Assembly: GCF_012275515.1 (NCBI RefSeq)
Contig: NZ_JAAZQL010000008.1
Location: forward strand, 62,001-126,000
Source of the DNA: Novosphingobium sp. SG707
GTDB lineage: Bacteria; Pseudomonadota; Alphaproteobacteria; Sphingomonadales; Sphingomonadaceae
Length of the DNA stretch: 64,000 bases
Direction of reading: 5' to 3'
Positions 1 through 8,198 of the stretch are shown here, piece after piece. The translations under genes were made by a program, and so were the position numbers. Position 1 is the first letter of the stretch. Each line of letters begins with the position of its first letter. Below the pieces are notes generated by a model, which saw only the letters and a list, made by a program, of their open reading frames with translations, made no database searches and had not been told where the DNA came from.

Positions 1-1
1 T

Positions 2-52
2 GCGCGCGAGGTGGCGGTGTTGATCGAGTTATTGACGCGGTTGCATGAGTGA
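2..52 (+). CDS. C-terminal end of an unidentified protein (truncated by window edge)
   Basis: The second reading frame from the window edge is open and ends in TGA at 50-52, giving the tail AREVAVLIELLTRLHE. The pattern of spaced Leu/Val with charged residues looks like a terminal amphipathic helix. Another frame also ends close by (TGA 46-48), so this is a guess based on residue composition. A repeat element starts about 20 bp later, as it does after several genes in this window. The function cannot be told from 16 residues. Confidence 0.35.
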   Translation, partial: AREVAVLIELLTRLHE

Positions 53-70
53 AGGGTTTTAAGGGAGTTT

Positions 71-300
71 AGAATGCGAGGGTCTAGACCCTCGCGCTCC
101 CGTTACTGTCTGCGTTGTGCCAAGGGTTCGCTGTTGGGTGTCGGACGCGGCGTTGGGATTTTAAAGCCTGCGGCGCTTTCTAGCGTGAACCCTCCGCGCC
201 GCAGGCTTTCAAACATGGCAAGCGGACGCCCCGCCGCCAACCAAACACCACCCCATTAACGGGATTGCAAAGGGACCGAGTCCCTTTGCCCGCCGGAGGC
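71..300. repeat. Intergenic hairpin repeat, copy 1 (full length, reverse orientation)
   Basis: Three parts are visible. The type-1 end is a perfect 20-bp palindrome GCGAGGGTCTAGACCCTCGC at 76-95, followed by GCTCCCGTTACTGTCTGCG. The central inverted repeat has 14-bp arms AAAGCCTGCGGCGC (163-176) and GCGCCGCAGGCTTT (196-209) with a 19-nt spacer. The type-2 end is a hairpin GCAAAGGGAC-CGA-GTCCCTTTGC at 267-289 followed by CCGCCGGAGGC (290-300). It fills the gap between two convergent gene ends; the type-2 end stops 15 bp before the stop codon of the acyl-CoA dehydrogenase. Confidence 0.9.
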
Positions 301-315
301 AAAAAGAGGAAAACC

Positions 316-2013
316 TCAATCCTCCACCATCACCCCAAACCCGGCCACCCGCTCCGCCGCCATCAAGGCCTGCGCGCCGGCCAGAGTCGCCCGCGGCGCA
401 ATATCGGCCAGCGCATAGCGCCCCGCCGCCGCCATTTGGCGCGACAACGGATCGCCCGCCTCCGCTGCGATCAGCCGCGCCGCAATCCAGCCCGTGGCCA
501 CCACGCCCGCCAGCGTCAGGAAGGGGGTGGAGCCTGCCTCGGCTACCGCTGGATCGGCAGCGATCAGGGCCTCGGCGGTGGCGGTGAAGGTGTCGAGCGC
601 CGCGTTGAAACCGGCATGGTCGATGCGGGTGGCATCCTCGCGCGCGGCCTGCAAAAACGCATGGTATCCCGCCGCGCCCGGTGCGCGCAGGCGGCGCAGG
701 GTGATGTCCTGAGCCTGCATACCGGTGGTGCCTTCAAACACGGTGAGGACGCGCGCATCGCGCAACCCCTGCTCGACCGGCCATTCGCGCGTATAGCCCG
801 CGCCGCCCAGCACCTGAATCGCATCCGAGGCGACGCCAAAGCCGGTCTCGCCGCCCAGCGTTTTGACGATGGGCAGCAGCCACCCGGCCAGCGCCTCATT
901 ATGCGCCTTGACCTCCGCATCATCGGTAAAGCGCGCCAGATCGGCGGCATTGGCGGTGGCAAAGATCAGCCCGCGCAAAGGCTCAACCCGCGCCGAGAGC
1001 GAGAGCAATTGCGCCTGCACATCGGCATGGGTGTTGATCGTGACCGGCTGCGGCCCATTGCCGCCCTGCCGCCGCTCGGCCGCATAGCCATAGGCGATTT
1101 CGGCGGCGCGGCTGGCCACGGCAAGGCCCATCACCCCGGTGGCCAGGCGCATGTTGGTGATCATCACGAAGAGCTGCGGCAGCCCGCGCCCCATTTCGCC
1201 CAGCAGATAGGCGGGCGCCCCTTCAAAGCCCATCACGCAGGTGGGCGAGGCATGAAGGCCCAGCTTTTCCTCGATCCGGCGCACGACTATCGGCGCGCGC
1301 GCGCCATGTTCGACCGAGGGGACGAGGAACAGGCTGATCGGGTCCTTGGGGCTGGGGGCTTGTCCATCGGGCGCGGTCTTGGCCAGCAGGAGGTGGGCAA
1401 TCGCGCCCGTCAGGTCCTGATCGCCAAAGCTGATCCAGCATTTCTCGCCGGTGATCCGCCATGTGCCGTCGGCCTGCTTTTCGCCGCGCGTGCGAAGGCG
1501 GCGCACATCGCTGCCCGCATCGGGTTCGGAAATGCAGATGGTGGCGCCGATGGTCCCGTCGATCAGGCCTGGCAGCCATGCCTCGCGCACCGCATCATCG
1601 GCAAAGGCATGGATCAGCCGCGCGCCCGCCCGGCTGGGCACGGGCATCATGCCAAAAGCGGGGCAGTGGCGGTCCATCATTTCCTGCACCGCATTGCCCA
1701 GCGCCGTGGGCAGGCCCATGCCGCCGATCTCGGGCGAAGCGTCGAGCATCAGCCAGCCGCCTTCGCAAAATTCCGACCATGCGGCCTTGTGTTCGGGCAC
1801 GGTGATGACGCGGCCATCGACCAGTCTGCACCCCGCAACATCGGCCGCGGCGTTCAGGGGCGCCAGACGCTCCAGCGCAAAGCGGCCCGCCGAACCGAGG
1901 ATCTCGGCAATCATGTCCTCGCTGGCCTGTGCGCAGGATTCGCTGGTGGCCAAAAGCGCATCCCAACCGGGACTGATGGCCAGATGGCGTGCGATGGTGG
2001 CGGTGATATCCAT
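316..2013 (-). CDS. Acyl-CoA dehydrogenase (FadE/DmdC-like, long form)
   Basis: FAD-dependent alpha,beta-dehydrogenation of an acyl-CoA thioester in the cytoplasm. The 565-residue protein is longer than the classical 380-residue enzymes and matches the branch with an extra C-terminal domain, which includes 3-methylmercaptopropionyl-CoA dehydrogenases. The FAD/substrate-site motif ISEPDAGSD is at about 161-169 and the flavin-site motif FEGTTG at about 426-431, followed by about 130 residues of extra helical domain. The start is ATG 2013 (MDITATIARH), preceded by GAGAGGA; a longer in-frame extension upstream runs through the regulator promoter and is unlikely. A MarR gene is divergent, which suggests control by its ligand. 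The exact acyl substrate is not visible. Confidence 0.9.
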   Translation of the reverse strand: MDITATIARHLAISPGWDALLATSESCAQASEDMIAEILGSAGRFALERLAPLNAAADVAGCRLVDGRVITVPEHKAAWSEFCEGGWLMLDASPEIGGMGLPTALGNAVQEMMDRHCPAFGMMPVPSRAGARLIHAFADDAVREAWLPGLIDGTIGATICISEPDAGSDVRRLRTRGEKQADGTWRITGEKCWISFGDQDLTGAIAHLLLAKTAPDGQAPSPKDPISLFLVPSVEHGARAPIVVRRIEEKLGLHASPTCVMGFEGAPAYLLGEMGRGLPQLFVMITNMRLATGVMGLAVASRAAEIAYGYAAERRQGGNGPQPVTINTHADVQAQLLSLSARVEPLRGLIFATANAADLARFTDDAEVKAHNEALAGWLLPIVKTLGGETGFGVASDAIQVLGGAGYTREWPVEQGLRDARVLTVFEGTTGMQAQDITLRRLRAPGAAGYHAFLQAAREDATRIDHAGFNAALDTFTATAEALIAADPAVAEAGSTPFLTLAGVVATGWIAARLIAAEAGDPLSRQMAAAGRYALADIAPRATLAGAQALMAAERVAGFGVMVED

Positions 2014-2033
2014 GCGGTCCTCTCGTCTAATTC

Positions 2034-2050
2034 TGTTATCATGCATAACA
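2034..2050. promoter_or_regulatory. Candidate MarR operator (palindrome in divergent promoter)
   Basis: The sequence TGTTAT-CATGC-ATAACA is an inverted repeat with perfect 6-bp arms and a 5-bp spacer. It lies in the 149-bp gap between the divergent acyl-CoA dehydrogenase and MarR genes, 21 bp upstream of the dehydrogenase start. Size and placement fit a MarR dimer site that would control both genes. This is an inference from symmetry and position. Confidence 0.5.
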
Positions 2051-2162
2051 TTAATGCACGGGCCTGCCAATCGCCACCATGGTCTAAAAATCGCACGTGG
2101 TGCGGATTTTTGTTGCACGCCCCCCTTGCCATCGGCCTTCGCGGCCTTCACGAAAGATTGTT

Positions 2163-2600
2163 ATGAACGATCCTTTGGCAAATCTTCCCGGCTATGTGCT
2201 GCGCCGGGCCTCCTCGGCGGCGCTGGCCGGGCTTAATCGGCGCCTGTCGGCGCTCACGCTGCGCCATGTCGATGCCAGTCTGCTGATGCTGCTGAACGGG
2301 CAACCGGGCATTACCCAGAGCGAGGCGGGGCGTATCCTCGATATTCAGCGGGCCAATATGGTGCCCATCGTTTCGCGGCTGGAGGCGCGGGGCCTGATCG
2401 ACCGTCAGCGGGTCGATGGCCGTTCGCAGGGGCTTTACCTGAGCGCCGAGGGCGAGGCGCTGCATACGCAGGTCATGACTGTGATCGACGGCTATGAGCA
2501 AACGCTGATGGAGGGCGTGCCCGCGCCTTTGCGCAAACAGGCGATGGCGGTTCTGCATGCCTTCTGGCAATCGGCAGAAGCCGCCATCGAAGGGGACTAA
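2163..2600 (+). CDS. MarR family transcriptional regulator
   Basis: 145 residues, the normal MarR length. A winged helix-turn-helix spans about 30-100: the recognition part reads GITQSEAGRILDIQRANMVP and the wing contains DGRSQGLYLS before a C-terminal dimerisation helix. The start is ATG 2163 (MNDPLANLPG); an earlier in-frame GTG would translate the operator region. It is divergent from a fatty acyl-CoA dehydrogenase, so it probably represses that gene and itself until an acyl-CoA or aromatic-acid ligand binds. It ends 13 bp from the convergent carboxypeptidase gene. Confidence 0.88.
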   Translation: MNDPLANLPGYVLRRASSAALAGLNRRLSALTLRHVDASLLMLLNGQPGITQSEAGRILDIQRANMVPIVSRLEARGLIDRQRVDGRSQGLYLSAEGEALHTQVMTVIDGYEQTLMEGVPAPLRKQAMAVLHAFWQSAEAAIEGD

Positions 2601-2613
2601 GCCATAATCCGCC

Positions 2614-3750
2614 TTAAGCCATAACCCACTGGGCCAGCGCGGCGATGCAGTCGCGGCCCAATTGCGCGCTGCGTTCCGGGCTCCACCCCTGAACGGGGCA
2701 GGGCAGGTCGTTGTGGTCCTTGAAGGGCATTTCCAGCGTCATCGCCACCGCGCCAAACCGCTCGGCAATCTGGTTGGTGGCCATGGTCAGATTGGCCCGG
2801 CCCGCAGGCGCGATGGGGTAGCCCGCGCTGGTCTGGAAATCGGGCGTCTGCGCGTCCAGAATCGCCAGATAGCGATGGTATGACGCCAGTTGCGTCTCGG
2901 TGATGGAGGGGATGCCTTCGAAACCGGCGATGAAGACGTGCGGGATCGCCTCGTCGCCATGCACATCCATGCACAGGGCCACGCCGGTTTCATCCATCGC
3001 ATTGCGGATGGCCAAAACCTCGGGGCTGCGGTCCGGCGTGGGATCATGCCATTCGCGGTTCAGGTTCACCCCCGCCGCATTGGTGCGCAAATGGCCCCGG
3101 CGCGATCCGTCGGGATTGGCGTTGGGCACGACATGCACCGTGGCCCGCTGGCGCAGCAACCGCCCATGCGGATTGGCCGGATCGGTCAGCGCATCCAGCG
3201 CCCCTTCCATCCACCATTGCGCCATGCTCTCGCCCGGATGCTGGCGCGCCTGCAGCCAGATCTGCACCGGCCCATGGCCCATGGTCAGGCAGTCGATGGA
3301 CTGGCCATCGAGGCTTTGTCCAAGGCGGCGATAGATGACGCCCGGCTCGGCGGCGATCTGCGCGATCAGGTCGTGGTGGCGCTCCATGGAATAGGGCGCG
3401 AAATAGGCAAACCAGCAGACCTCGCTCTCGGGCGTATAGGTGATGGTCAGCGTGCCGTTTTCGGTATGCGGGTCCCATGTGGTGTCGGCGCGGCCCCAAT
3501 AGTCGCGGTCTTCGGATACGCAGGCGCGATAGCCTTCCCAGCCGCCCGGATAGGCAGCCCCGTTCAGCCCGGTGATGCGCAGCACCAGCTCGCGCCCCGC
3601 CGCGCCCGAAACGCGGAAGTGAAACCATTGGAAAAAGTCGCTGTGCGCATCGCGGCGGATGGCCAGCGTGGCGGTGGCGCCATGAATGGCGCGCACTTCA
3701 ATATTGCCCGAATCAAAGGCCGAATCGATGTGGATGGCAAATTCGCTCAT
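2614..3750 (-). CDS. M14 family zinc carboxypeptidase, cytosolic (CCP-like)
   Basis: 378 residues without a signal peptide. The N-terminal 130 residues form the beta-sandwich domain typical of cytosolic carboxypeptidases. The M14 catalytic domain follows: zinc ligands H171 and E174 in RQHPGES, third ligand H264 in MDVHGDE, an NPDG turn near 212, and the catalytic glutamate E340 in LEMPF. It removes C-terminal amino acids from peptides or proteins; the natural substrate of bacterial members is mostly unknown. It starts at ATG 3750, 24 bp after the next gene downstream on the same strand ends its spacing, so the two DUF4136-like genes and this one may form a unit read right to left. Confidence 0.88.
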   Translation of the reverse strand: MSEFAIHIDSAFDSGNIEVRAIHGATATLAIRRDAHSDFFQWFHFRVSGAAGRELVLRITGLNGAAYPGGWEGYRACVSEDRDYWGRADTTWDPHTENGTLTITYTPESEVCWFAYFAPYSMERHHDLIAQIAAEPGVIYRRLGQSLDGQSIDCLTMGHGPVQIWLQARQHPGESMAQWWMEGALDALTDPANPHGRLLRQRATVHVVPNANPDGSRRGHLRTNAAGVNLNREWHDPTPDRSPEVLAIRNAMDETGVALCMDVHGDEAIPHVFIAGFEGIPSITETQLASYHRYLAILDAQTPDFQTSAGYPIAPAGRANLTMATNQIAERFGAVAMTLEMPFKDHNDLPCPVQGWSPERSAQLGRDCIAALAQWVMA

Positions 3751-3773
3751 GGATATACTCTAAGGAAGGCGGA

Positions 3774-4355
3774 TCAGGGGACGCGGATGGTTTCGCCCGA
3801 TTGGCCGGGAAAGCCGGAGAACAAGGCCTGCGCCAGCTTGGGCGCGGCCAGTTGGGTCTGGGCCAGCGGCGATGTGGCCGAGACGGTAAAGCTGGCGCGG
3901 CCCTCCCACAGGGCCTTGCCGCTGGCGCGGTCACGGATCACGGCGATAAGGTCGGTGGCGGTGCTTTGGCCCGAACCGGTGCGGATGGGGATGGAAATGC
4001 CCACCCCGGCGCCGCTGCCGTAATTGCTGCCCGATGCGCCCAGGCTGACGCCCACCGGGCTGCGGCTCTCGGTCAGGGCTGTCCGCACAAGGCGGATCGC
4101 CGCGACCTGATCCGCGCTGTCGGGCGGGGCGGCGGTATAGCCCAGCGCGGAGAGTTCGCGCTCGACGGCAATCTGATAGGATTGGAGTTCGAGGCTGGAC
4201 GCATCCATGCCGGGGCCGGGCACCACCGCAATCGTGCCATGGCCCAGTGGCGAGGCATCGGCGACATGGAAGCGCGACACCTCGACCGGGCCAACCGGCA
4301 CGGCGCAGGCAGACAACAGGATCAGGGGCGCAAGGGAACTGATAAAGCGCATCAT
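3774..4355 (-). CDS. DUF4136-like envelope lipoprotein
   Basis: About 193 residues. The N-terminus MMRFISSLAPLILLSAC ends in a lipobox, so it is a predicted lipoprotein. The body carries the pattern of DUF4136 proteins: an ageing-oxidised-like beta core, a central DLIAVIRDRASGKALWEG segment and the tail FSGFPGQSGETIRVP. The same RDRASGKAL segment is in the neighbour at 4400-5107, and the GFPGxSGET tail recurs in the lipoprotein at 42104-42811, so the three are paralogues. The start was set at the double ATG (4355/4352) because the signal sequence begins there; a TTG at 4391 would add 12 residues. Function unknown. Confidence 0.75.
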   Translation of the reverse strand: MMRFISSLAPLILLSACAVPVGPVEVSRFHVADASPLGHGTIAVVPGPGMDASSLELQSYQIAVERELSALGYTAAPPDSADQVAAIRLVRTALTESRSPVGVSLGASGSNYGSGAGVGISIPIRTGSGQSTATDLIAVIRDRASGKALWEGRASFTVSATSPLAQTQLAAPKLAQALFSGFPGQSGETIRVP

Positions 4356-4399
4356 GGAGCCGGTGGTGGCCCCATGCGCGCGATCATGCAAGAGGCGAA

Positions 4400-5107
4400 T
4401 CAGCGTGACGCCAGCGAGGAGGAGGGGAAGCGCTCGAACAGCGCGCCGGCCAGACGCACCGAGACGGCATCGTCGCTGGCCGCCTTGGTGCCTTCGCGCG
4501 TGGCGATGCGGGCGCGGGCCTCATACAGCGCCTTGCCCGAGGCGCGGTCGCGGATACGGATTTCCATATTGGTCATCACCAGAGCGCCGCGCGGCTTGGT
4601 GGCGTCATAGGCGAGGGAGAGGCCCATCATCGATCCGCGATTGGATACGCCCATCGTCGCGCTGCCCGAAATCGGGTTGTGCTTTTCCTCGGCGGGCTCC
4701 AGCTGGTCGCGCACCACGGTGATCTCGACGATCTGGCCGCCATCGCCGTCCGGGCCTGCGGTGTCATAGCCCGCCTTGGCCAGTTGATCGACAACGGCCG
4801 CCTCGAAGGTGGCCTGCTCGCGGTCCGAAGCGGTGGTGCCGGGCATGGTGCGCAAGGTGATGCGCCCATGGCCCAGCAGCGGAATGGCGCCATCGGCCAG
4901 GAACCTTTCGGCGTCCACCCGGCCTTCGCGGTCATCGCGCGGGGCCGAATAGCGGCCTGATCCGCCAAAGCCGCCGCCATAGCCGCCCCAGCCCCCCATA
5001 CCGCCCCAGCCGGGCTGGGCATGGGCGGGCGTGGACAGGGCAAGAACGGCAAGCAGGGCAGCGCCAAGGCTGGCGGCGGGCATTTTTCCGTAAATGGTCG
5101 GCTTCAT
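4400..5107 (-). CDS. Exported DUF4136-like protein, glycine-rich N-terminus
   Basis: About 235 residues from ATG 5107. A signal peptide with cleavage near TPAHAQP precedes a short Gly/Trp/Tyr-rich stretch (GWGGMGGWGGYGGG), then a domain with VEITVVRDQLEP and RIRDRASGKALYEAR that matches the adjacent lipoprotein gene. There is no lipobox cysteine, so it is probably periplasmic or surface exposed. It lies 44 bp upstream of its paralogue and is probably cotranscribed with it. Role unknown; family members are envelope proteins of unassigned function. Confidence 0.75.
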   Translation of the reverse strand: MKPTIYGKMPAASLGAALLAVLALSTPAHAQPGWGGMGGWGGYGGGFGGSGRYSAPRDDREGRVDAERFLADGAIPLLGHGRITLRTMPGTTASDREQATFEAAVVDQLAKAGYDTAGPDGDGGQIVEITVVRDQLEPAEEKHNPISGSATMGVSNRGSMMGLSLAYDATKPRGALVMTNMEIRIRDRASGKALYEARARIATREGTKAASDDAVSVRLAGALFERFPSSSLASR

Positions 5108-5296
5108 GGCAGTGTGCGACTTTCTGTGCAGCAATGGCGATGGAATGTATGCCCCTTGGGCCTCAGGCTAGGCGGCCATAGCTTGCCCGATGATGAACCT
5201 GTTTGTCCTTGTGTCTGCGAAATTGTCGCAGGATTGCGATGAAAATGGCGCAGAATTTAGTCCCATGTCCAATGGATCATGCTAGAGACGACACCC

Positions 5297-6316
5297 ATGA
5301 CAGACACAACGATCGGAAAGCTTCCCGTCCTTGTTACCGGCGGGGCGGGTTATATTGGCAGTCACGCCGTACTGGCGTTGAAGGACGCAGGCTGGAAAGT
5401 GGCCGTGGTGGACAATCTGGTCACCGGATTCCGCTTTGCCGTGCCCGATGGCGTCGCTTTTTATCAGGGCGATATTGAGGACGGCGAACTGATCGCCCGA
5501 ATCATCGCCGAACAGGGAATCGGCGCGATCATGCATTTTGCCGGATCGGTGGTTGTGCCCGAATCGGTGGAAAATCCCCTGAAATATTATCACAATAACA
5601 CCGCCAAGAGCCGCGCCCTGATCGAGGCGGCGGTCAAGGGCGGCGTCAAACATTTCATCTTCAGCTCGACCGCGGCCACCTATGGCATCCCCGAGGTTTC
5701 GCCGGTTGAGGAGGATATGCCCAAGGTTCCGATCAACCCCTATGGCATGTCCAAGCTGATGACCGAGATCATGTTGAAGGACGTGGCGGCGGCCCATCCG
5801 ATGAACTATTGCGCGCTGCGCTATTTCAACGTGGCCGGGGCGGACCCGGATGCGCGCACCGGGCAATCGACGGCGGGCGCGACCCATTTGATCAAGGTGG
5901 CGGTCGAGGCGGCGTTGGGCAAGCGTGAGAGCGTGGGCGTGTTCGGCACCGATTTTGCGACGCCCGACGGCACCGGCGTGCGCGATTACATTCACGTTTC
6001 CGATCTGGCCGATGCGCATGTGCTGGCGCTGGAGGCGCTGATCGCTCAGCCGCAGCGCTCGCTGACGATGAATGCCGGTTATGGTCGGGGCTTCTCGGTG
6101 CTCGATGTGTTGGACGCGGTGGACCGGGCGACCAATCGCACCATCCGGCGCGTCATGCAGCCGCGCCGCGCGGGCGACCCCGATTCGCTGATTTCGAACA
6201 ACGCGCGCATCAAGGCCACCGTGCCCTGGGTGCCGCGCTATGCCGATCTCGACGTGATTGTCAGCCATGCTCTGGCGTGGGAACGCAGGCTGACGGAAAT
6301 TCGCGGCGAAGGTTGA
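5297..6316 (+). CDS. galE: UDP-glucose 4-epimerase
   Basis: 339 residues, the usual GalE length. It interconverts UDP-glucose and UDP-galactose, feeding polysaccharide synthesis. The extended-SDR features are all present: NAD-binding GGAGYIG at 15-21, the SSTAATYG strand with catalytic Ser near 124, and YxxxK as Y149-GMS-K153 in NPYGMSK. The start at ATG 5297 (MTDTTIGKLP) follows AGAGACG at good spacing; ATG 5279 is an in-frame alternative. It stands alone, with a 190-bp upstream gap holding a small inverted repeat TGCGA-AATTG-TCGCA at 5213-5227. Confidence 0.95.
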   Translation: MTDTTIGKLPVLVTGGAGYIGSHAVLALKDAGWKVAVVDNLVTGFRFAVPDGVAFYQGDIEDGELIARIIAEQGIGAIMHFAGSVVVPESVENPLKYYHNNTAKSRALIEAAVKGGVKHFIFSSTAATYGIPEVSPVEEDMPKVPINPYGMSKLMTEIMLKDVAAAHPMNYCALRYFNVAGADPDARTGQSTAGATHLIKVAVEAALGKRESVGVFGTDFATPDGTGVRDYIHVSDLADAHVLALEALIAQPQRSLTMNAGYGRGFSVLDVLDAVDRATNRTIRRVMQPRRAGDPDSLISNNARIKATVPWVPRYADLDVIVSHALAWERRLTEIRGEG

Positions 6317-6387
6317 CTTTGCCACCCGCGCAGCCTATCGGCGCGGTTCAATTTTCGGCCCGGTCGGTTCGGGCAAAGGGATTTGTC

Positions 6388-6513
6388 ATGAAGATTCGCA
6401 ACAGCCTCAAGTCGCTGAAGGACCGTCACCGGGATAACCGCGTGATCCGCCGTCGCGGCCGCACCTATGTCATCAACAAGACCCAAAAGCGTTTCAAGGC
6501 TCGCCAGGGCTAA
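6388..6513 (+). CDS. rpmJ: 50S ribosomal protein L36, zinc-free form
   Basis: 41 residues starting MKIRNSLKSLKDRHRDNR and ending TQKRFKARQG. This is the longer L36 type without the zinc-binding Cys/His set (no cysteine at all), as in the YkgO-type proteins. In alphaproteobacteria this is normally the only L36, so it is likely the main ribosomal copy. It is too small to stand out on length alone; recognition rests on the whole sequence. A strong hairpin about 60 bp downstream may end its transcript. Confidence 0.95.
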   Translation: MKIRNSLKSLKDRHRDNRVIRRRGRTYVINKTQKRFKARQG

Positions 6514-6570
6514 TTGATACGCGGTCGGCATCGGGTTCCTCCGGGTTCCCTGCCTACCACGGGTAAGCTT

Positions 6571-6607
6571 GCAAGCCCGCCACCGCCCAGCGCGATGGCG
6601 GGCTTGC
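6571..6607 (+). terminator. Hairpin after rpmJ
   Basis: Arms GCAAGCCCGCCA and TGGCGGGCTTGC are perfectly complementary over 12 bp with a 13-nt loop. There is no U-tract after it, so it may be a transcript end-stabiliser or a weak terminator between rpmJ and the HAD gene. Confidence 0.6.
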
Positions 6608-6655
6608 TGCGTCTGGGCCCTGTTCGGCGCGAATTAGGGCGAATCGGAGAAGATG

Positions 6656-7273
6656 ATGAGCGAGAAGCAGCCTCATGTGGTGGTGTTCGATATTGGCCGG
6701 GTGCTGGTCAAATGGCGAATCGCGGGCCTGTATGAAAAGCTGATCCCTGACGCGGACCGGCTCGCATGGTTCCTGCGCGAAGTGGTAAGCGAGGAGTGGC
6801 ATGCCCAGCATGACGCGGGCAAACCCTTTGCCGAGATGATCGAGGAACTGGCGCAGGAATATCCCGAAGAGCGCGAGCTGATCGAACTTTATGCGCCGCG
6901 CTGGCTGGAATGCGTACCCGGGCCTATTGAGGGGACTCACGACATTGTGCGCGCGCTCGATGCGCGGGGCGTGCCGCTCTATTCGATCACGAACTTCGGC
7001 GTGGATGCATGGGCGATGTTCCGCCCGACCTTCCCGGTGCTCGACCATTTCCGCGACATCGTGGTGTCGGGGCATGAGCGCCTGATCAAGCCCGATACGG
7101 CGATCTTCGACCTTGCGGCCCAGCGTTTCGGCCATGCGCCGGACGAGATGTTCTTCATCGACGACAATGCCGACAATATCGCTGTCGCGCGGGCGCTGGG
7201 GTGGCATGTGCATCATTTCGTCGATGGCGCCGAGGCGCTGGAGGCGGATTTGCGGGGGCGGGGATTGTTGTAA
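6656..7273 (+). CDS. HAD-superfamily hydrolase (YihX/epoxide-hydrolase-like, subfamily IA)
   Basis: 205 residues. Motif I reads VVFDIGRVLV, motif II SITNF, motif III lysine is in LIKPD, and motif IV is FIDDNADN. The nucleophile Asp is present, but the usual second Asp (DxD) is Gly, as in the FDxGNV/RV branch that includes the sugar phosphatase YihX. It probably dephosphorylates a small phosphometabolite. Start chosen at the second ATG (6656) because GGAG is 6 nt upstream of it and only 3 nt from the first ATG (6653). A hairpin repeat begins 19 bp after the stop. Confidence 0.82.
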   Translation: MSEKQPHVVVFDIGRVLVKWRIAGLYEKLIPDADRLAWFLREVVSEEWHAQHDAGKPFAEMIEELAQEYPEERELIELYAPRWLECVPGPIEGTHDIVRALDARGVPLYSITNFGVDAWAMFRPTFPVLDHFRDIVVSGHERLIKPDTAIFDLAAQRFGHAPDEMFFIDDNADNIAVARALGWHVHHFVDGAEALEADLRGRGLL

Positions 7274-7290
7274 CGGGCGGCAAGGAAGTT

Positions 7291-7502
7291 TGCCTCCGGC
7301 GGGCAAAGGGCGGGGGCCCTTTGCAATCCCGTTAATGGGGTGAGTGTTTGGTTGGGGGCGGGGTGTCTGTCCTAGGTGTTTTAAAGCCTGCGGCGCGGAT
7401 CGGGATGCGTTTCCACGCCGCTGGTTTTACCATTCAAACATGGCGTCCGAACCCTATGCGCAACAAAGGCCGCAACGGGAGCGCAAGGGTCTGGACCCTC
7501 GC
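7291..7502. repeat. Intergenic hairpin repeat, copy 2 (forward)
   Basis: The type-2 end begins with GCCTCCGGCGG at 7292 and has the hairpin GCAAAGGGC-GGGG-GCCCTTTGC at 7303-7324, followed by AATCCCGTTAATGGGGTG. The central left arm AAAGCCTGCGGCGC is at 7383-7396, but the right arm is degraded (ACGCCGCTGGTTTT). The type-1 end at 7483-7502 is GCAAGGGTC-TG-GACCCTCGC with one mismatch. It sits between two genes on the same strand, 18 bp after one stop and 26 bp before the next start. Confidence 0.88.
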
Positions 7503-7528
7503 ATCTTTCCCCCTTTAACCTCCCGCGC

Positions 7529-8194
7529 ATGCTTCTCCGATTCGCTCTCGCCGCCGCCCTGATCGCCACCCCCGCCTATGCCGCCCCTGCGCGCAAGGCT
7601 CCGCCCAAACCGGCGGCGGTCAAAGAAGTCTCGCCCCAGCCTTTGCATGACACCGAGACCGTGGCGATGACCACCGAATTGGGCGTCATCACGCTCGAAC
7701 TGGACGGTAAGCATGCCCCGATCAGCACGGCCAATTTCATGCGCTATGTCGATAACAAGCGCTTTGACGGGATCGTGTTTTACCGCGCCATGCATCTGAA
7801 ATGGGGCGAGCAGCCCAATGGCCTGATTCAGGCCGGTACGCGCGGCGATCCGCGCAAGATCTTCCCGCCCATTGCTCATGAACCGACCAGCCAGACCGGC
7901 GTCCTGCACAAGGCCGGAGCGATTTCACTGGCGCGTCTCGCGCCGGGTACGGCAACGGGGGATTTCTCGATCCTGCTGTCCGACATTGACGGGCTGGACG
8001 CCAATCCGCAATCCGCCGATCCGGAAGTTCAGGCCGGATATGCGGCCTTTGGCCATGTGGTGTCGGGCATGGATGTGGTGCGCAAGATCTGGGATCAGCC
8101 GGTCGATCCCAATGCGGGCGAGGGGGCCATGAAGGGGGAAATGCTCGCCCAGCCGGTCAAGGTGATCAGCGTGCGGCGGGTGGTTGCGCCCTGA
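7529..8194 (+). CDS. Periplasmic peptidyl-prolyl cis-trans isomerase, cyclophilin type
   Basis: 221 residues. The signal peptide MLLRFALAAALIATPAYAAP is followed by a Pro/Lys-rich linker and a cyclophilin domain (TTELGVITLELDGKHAPIS, then FYRAMH, ending VVSGMDVVRKIW). It catalyses proline isomerisation during folding of exported proteins. The fold is divergent: the usual FHRVI/GDFT signature appears as FYRAMHLKWG and GAISLARL, so activity may be weak. The start follows directly on a repeat element, with no clear Shine-Dalgarno. Confidence 0.85.
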   Translation: MLLRFALAAALIATPAYAAPARKAPPKPAAVKEVSPQPLHDTETVAMTTELGVITLELDGKHAPISTANFMRYVDNKRFDGIVFYRAMHLKWGEQPNGLIQAGTRGDPRKIFPPIAHEPTSQTGVLHKAGAISLARLAPGTATGDFSILLSDIDGLDANPQSADPEVQAGYAAFGHVVSGMDVVRKIWDQPVDPNAGEGAMKGEMLAQPVKVISVRRVVAP

Positions 8195-8198
8195 TCGA

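Noticed and set aside
74..259. Short open frames inside the repeat copies (for example 74-259, 40146-40343, 33046-33249, 57613-57933)
   Set aside because: They translate the repeat itself and recur as similar peptides wherever a copy occurs. No evidence of protein function; related annotated products in databases would be spurious.
5213..5227. Inverted repeat TGCGA-AATTG-TCGCA upstream of galE
   Set aside because: Five-base arms are weak evidence and no regulator gene is adjacent; noted only under galE.
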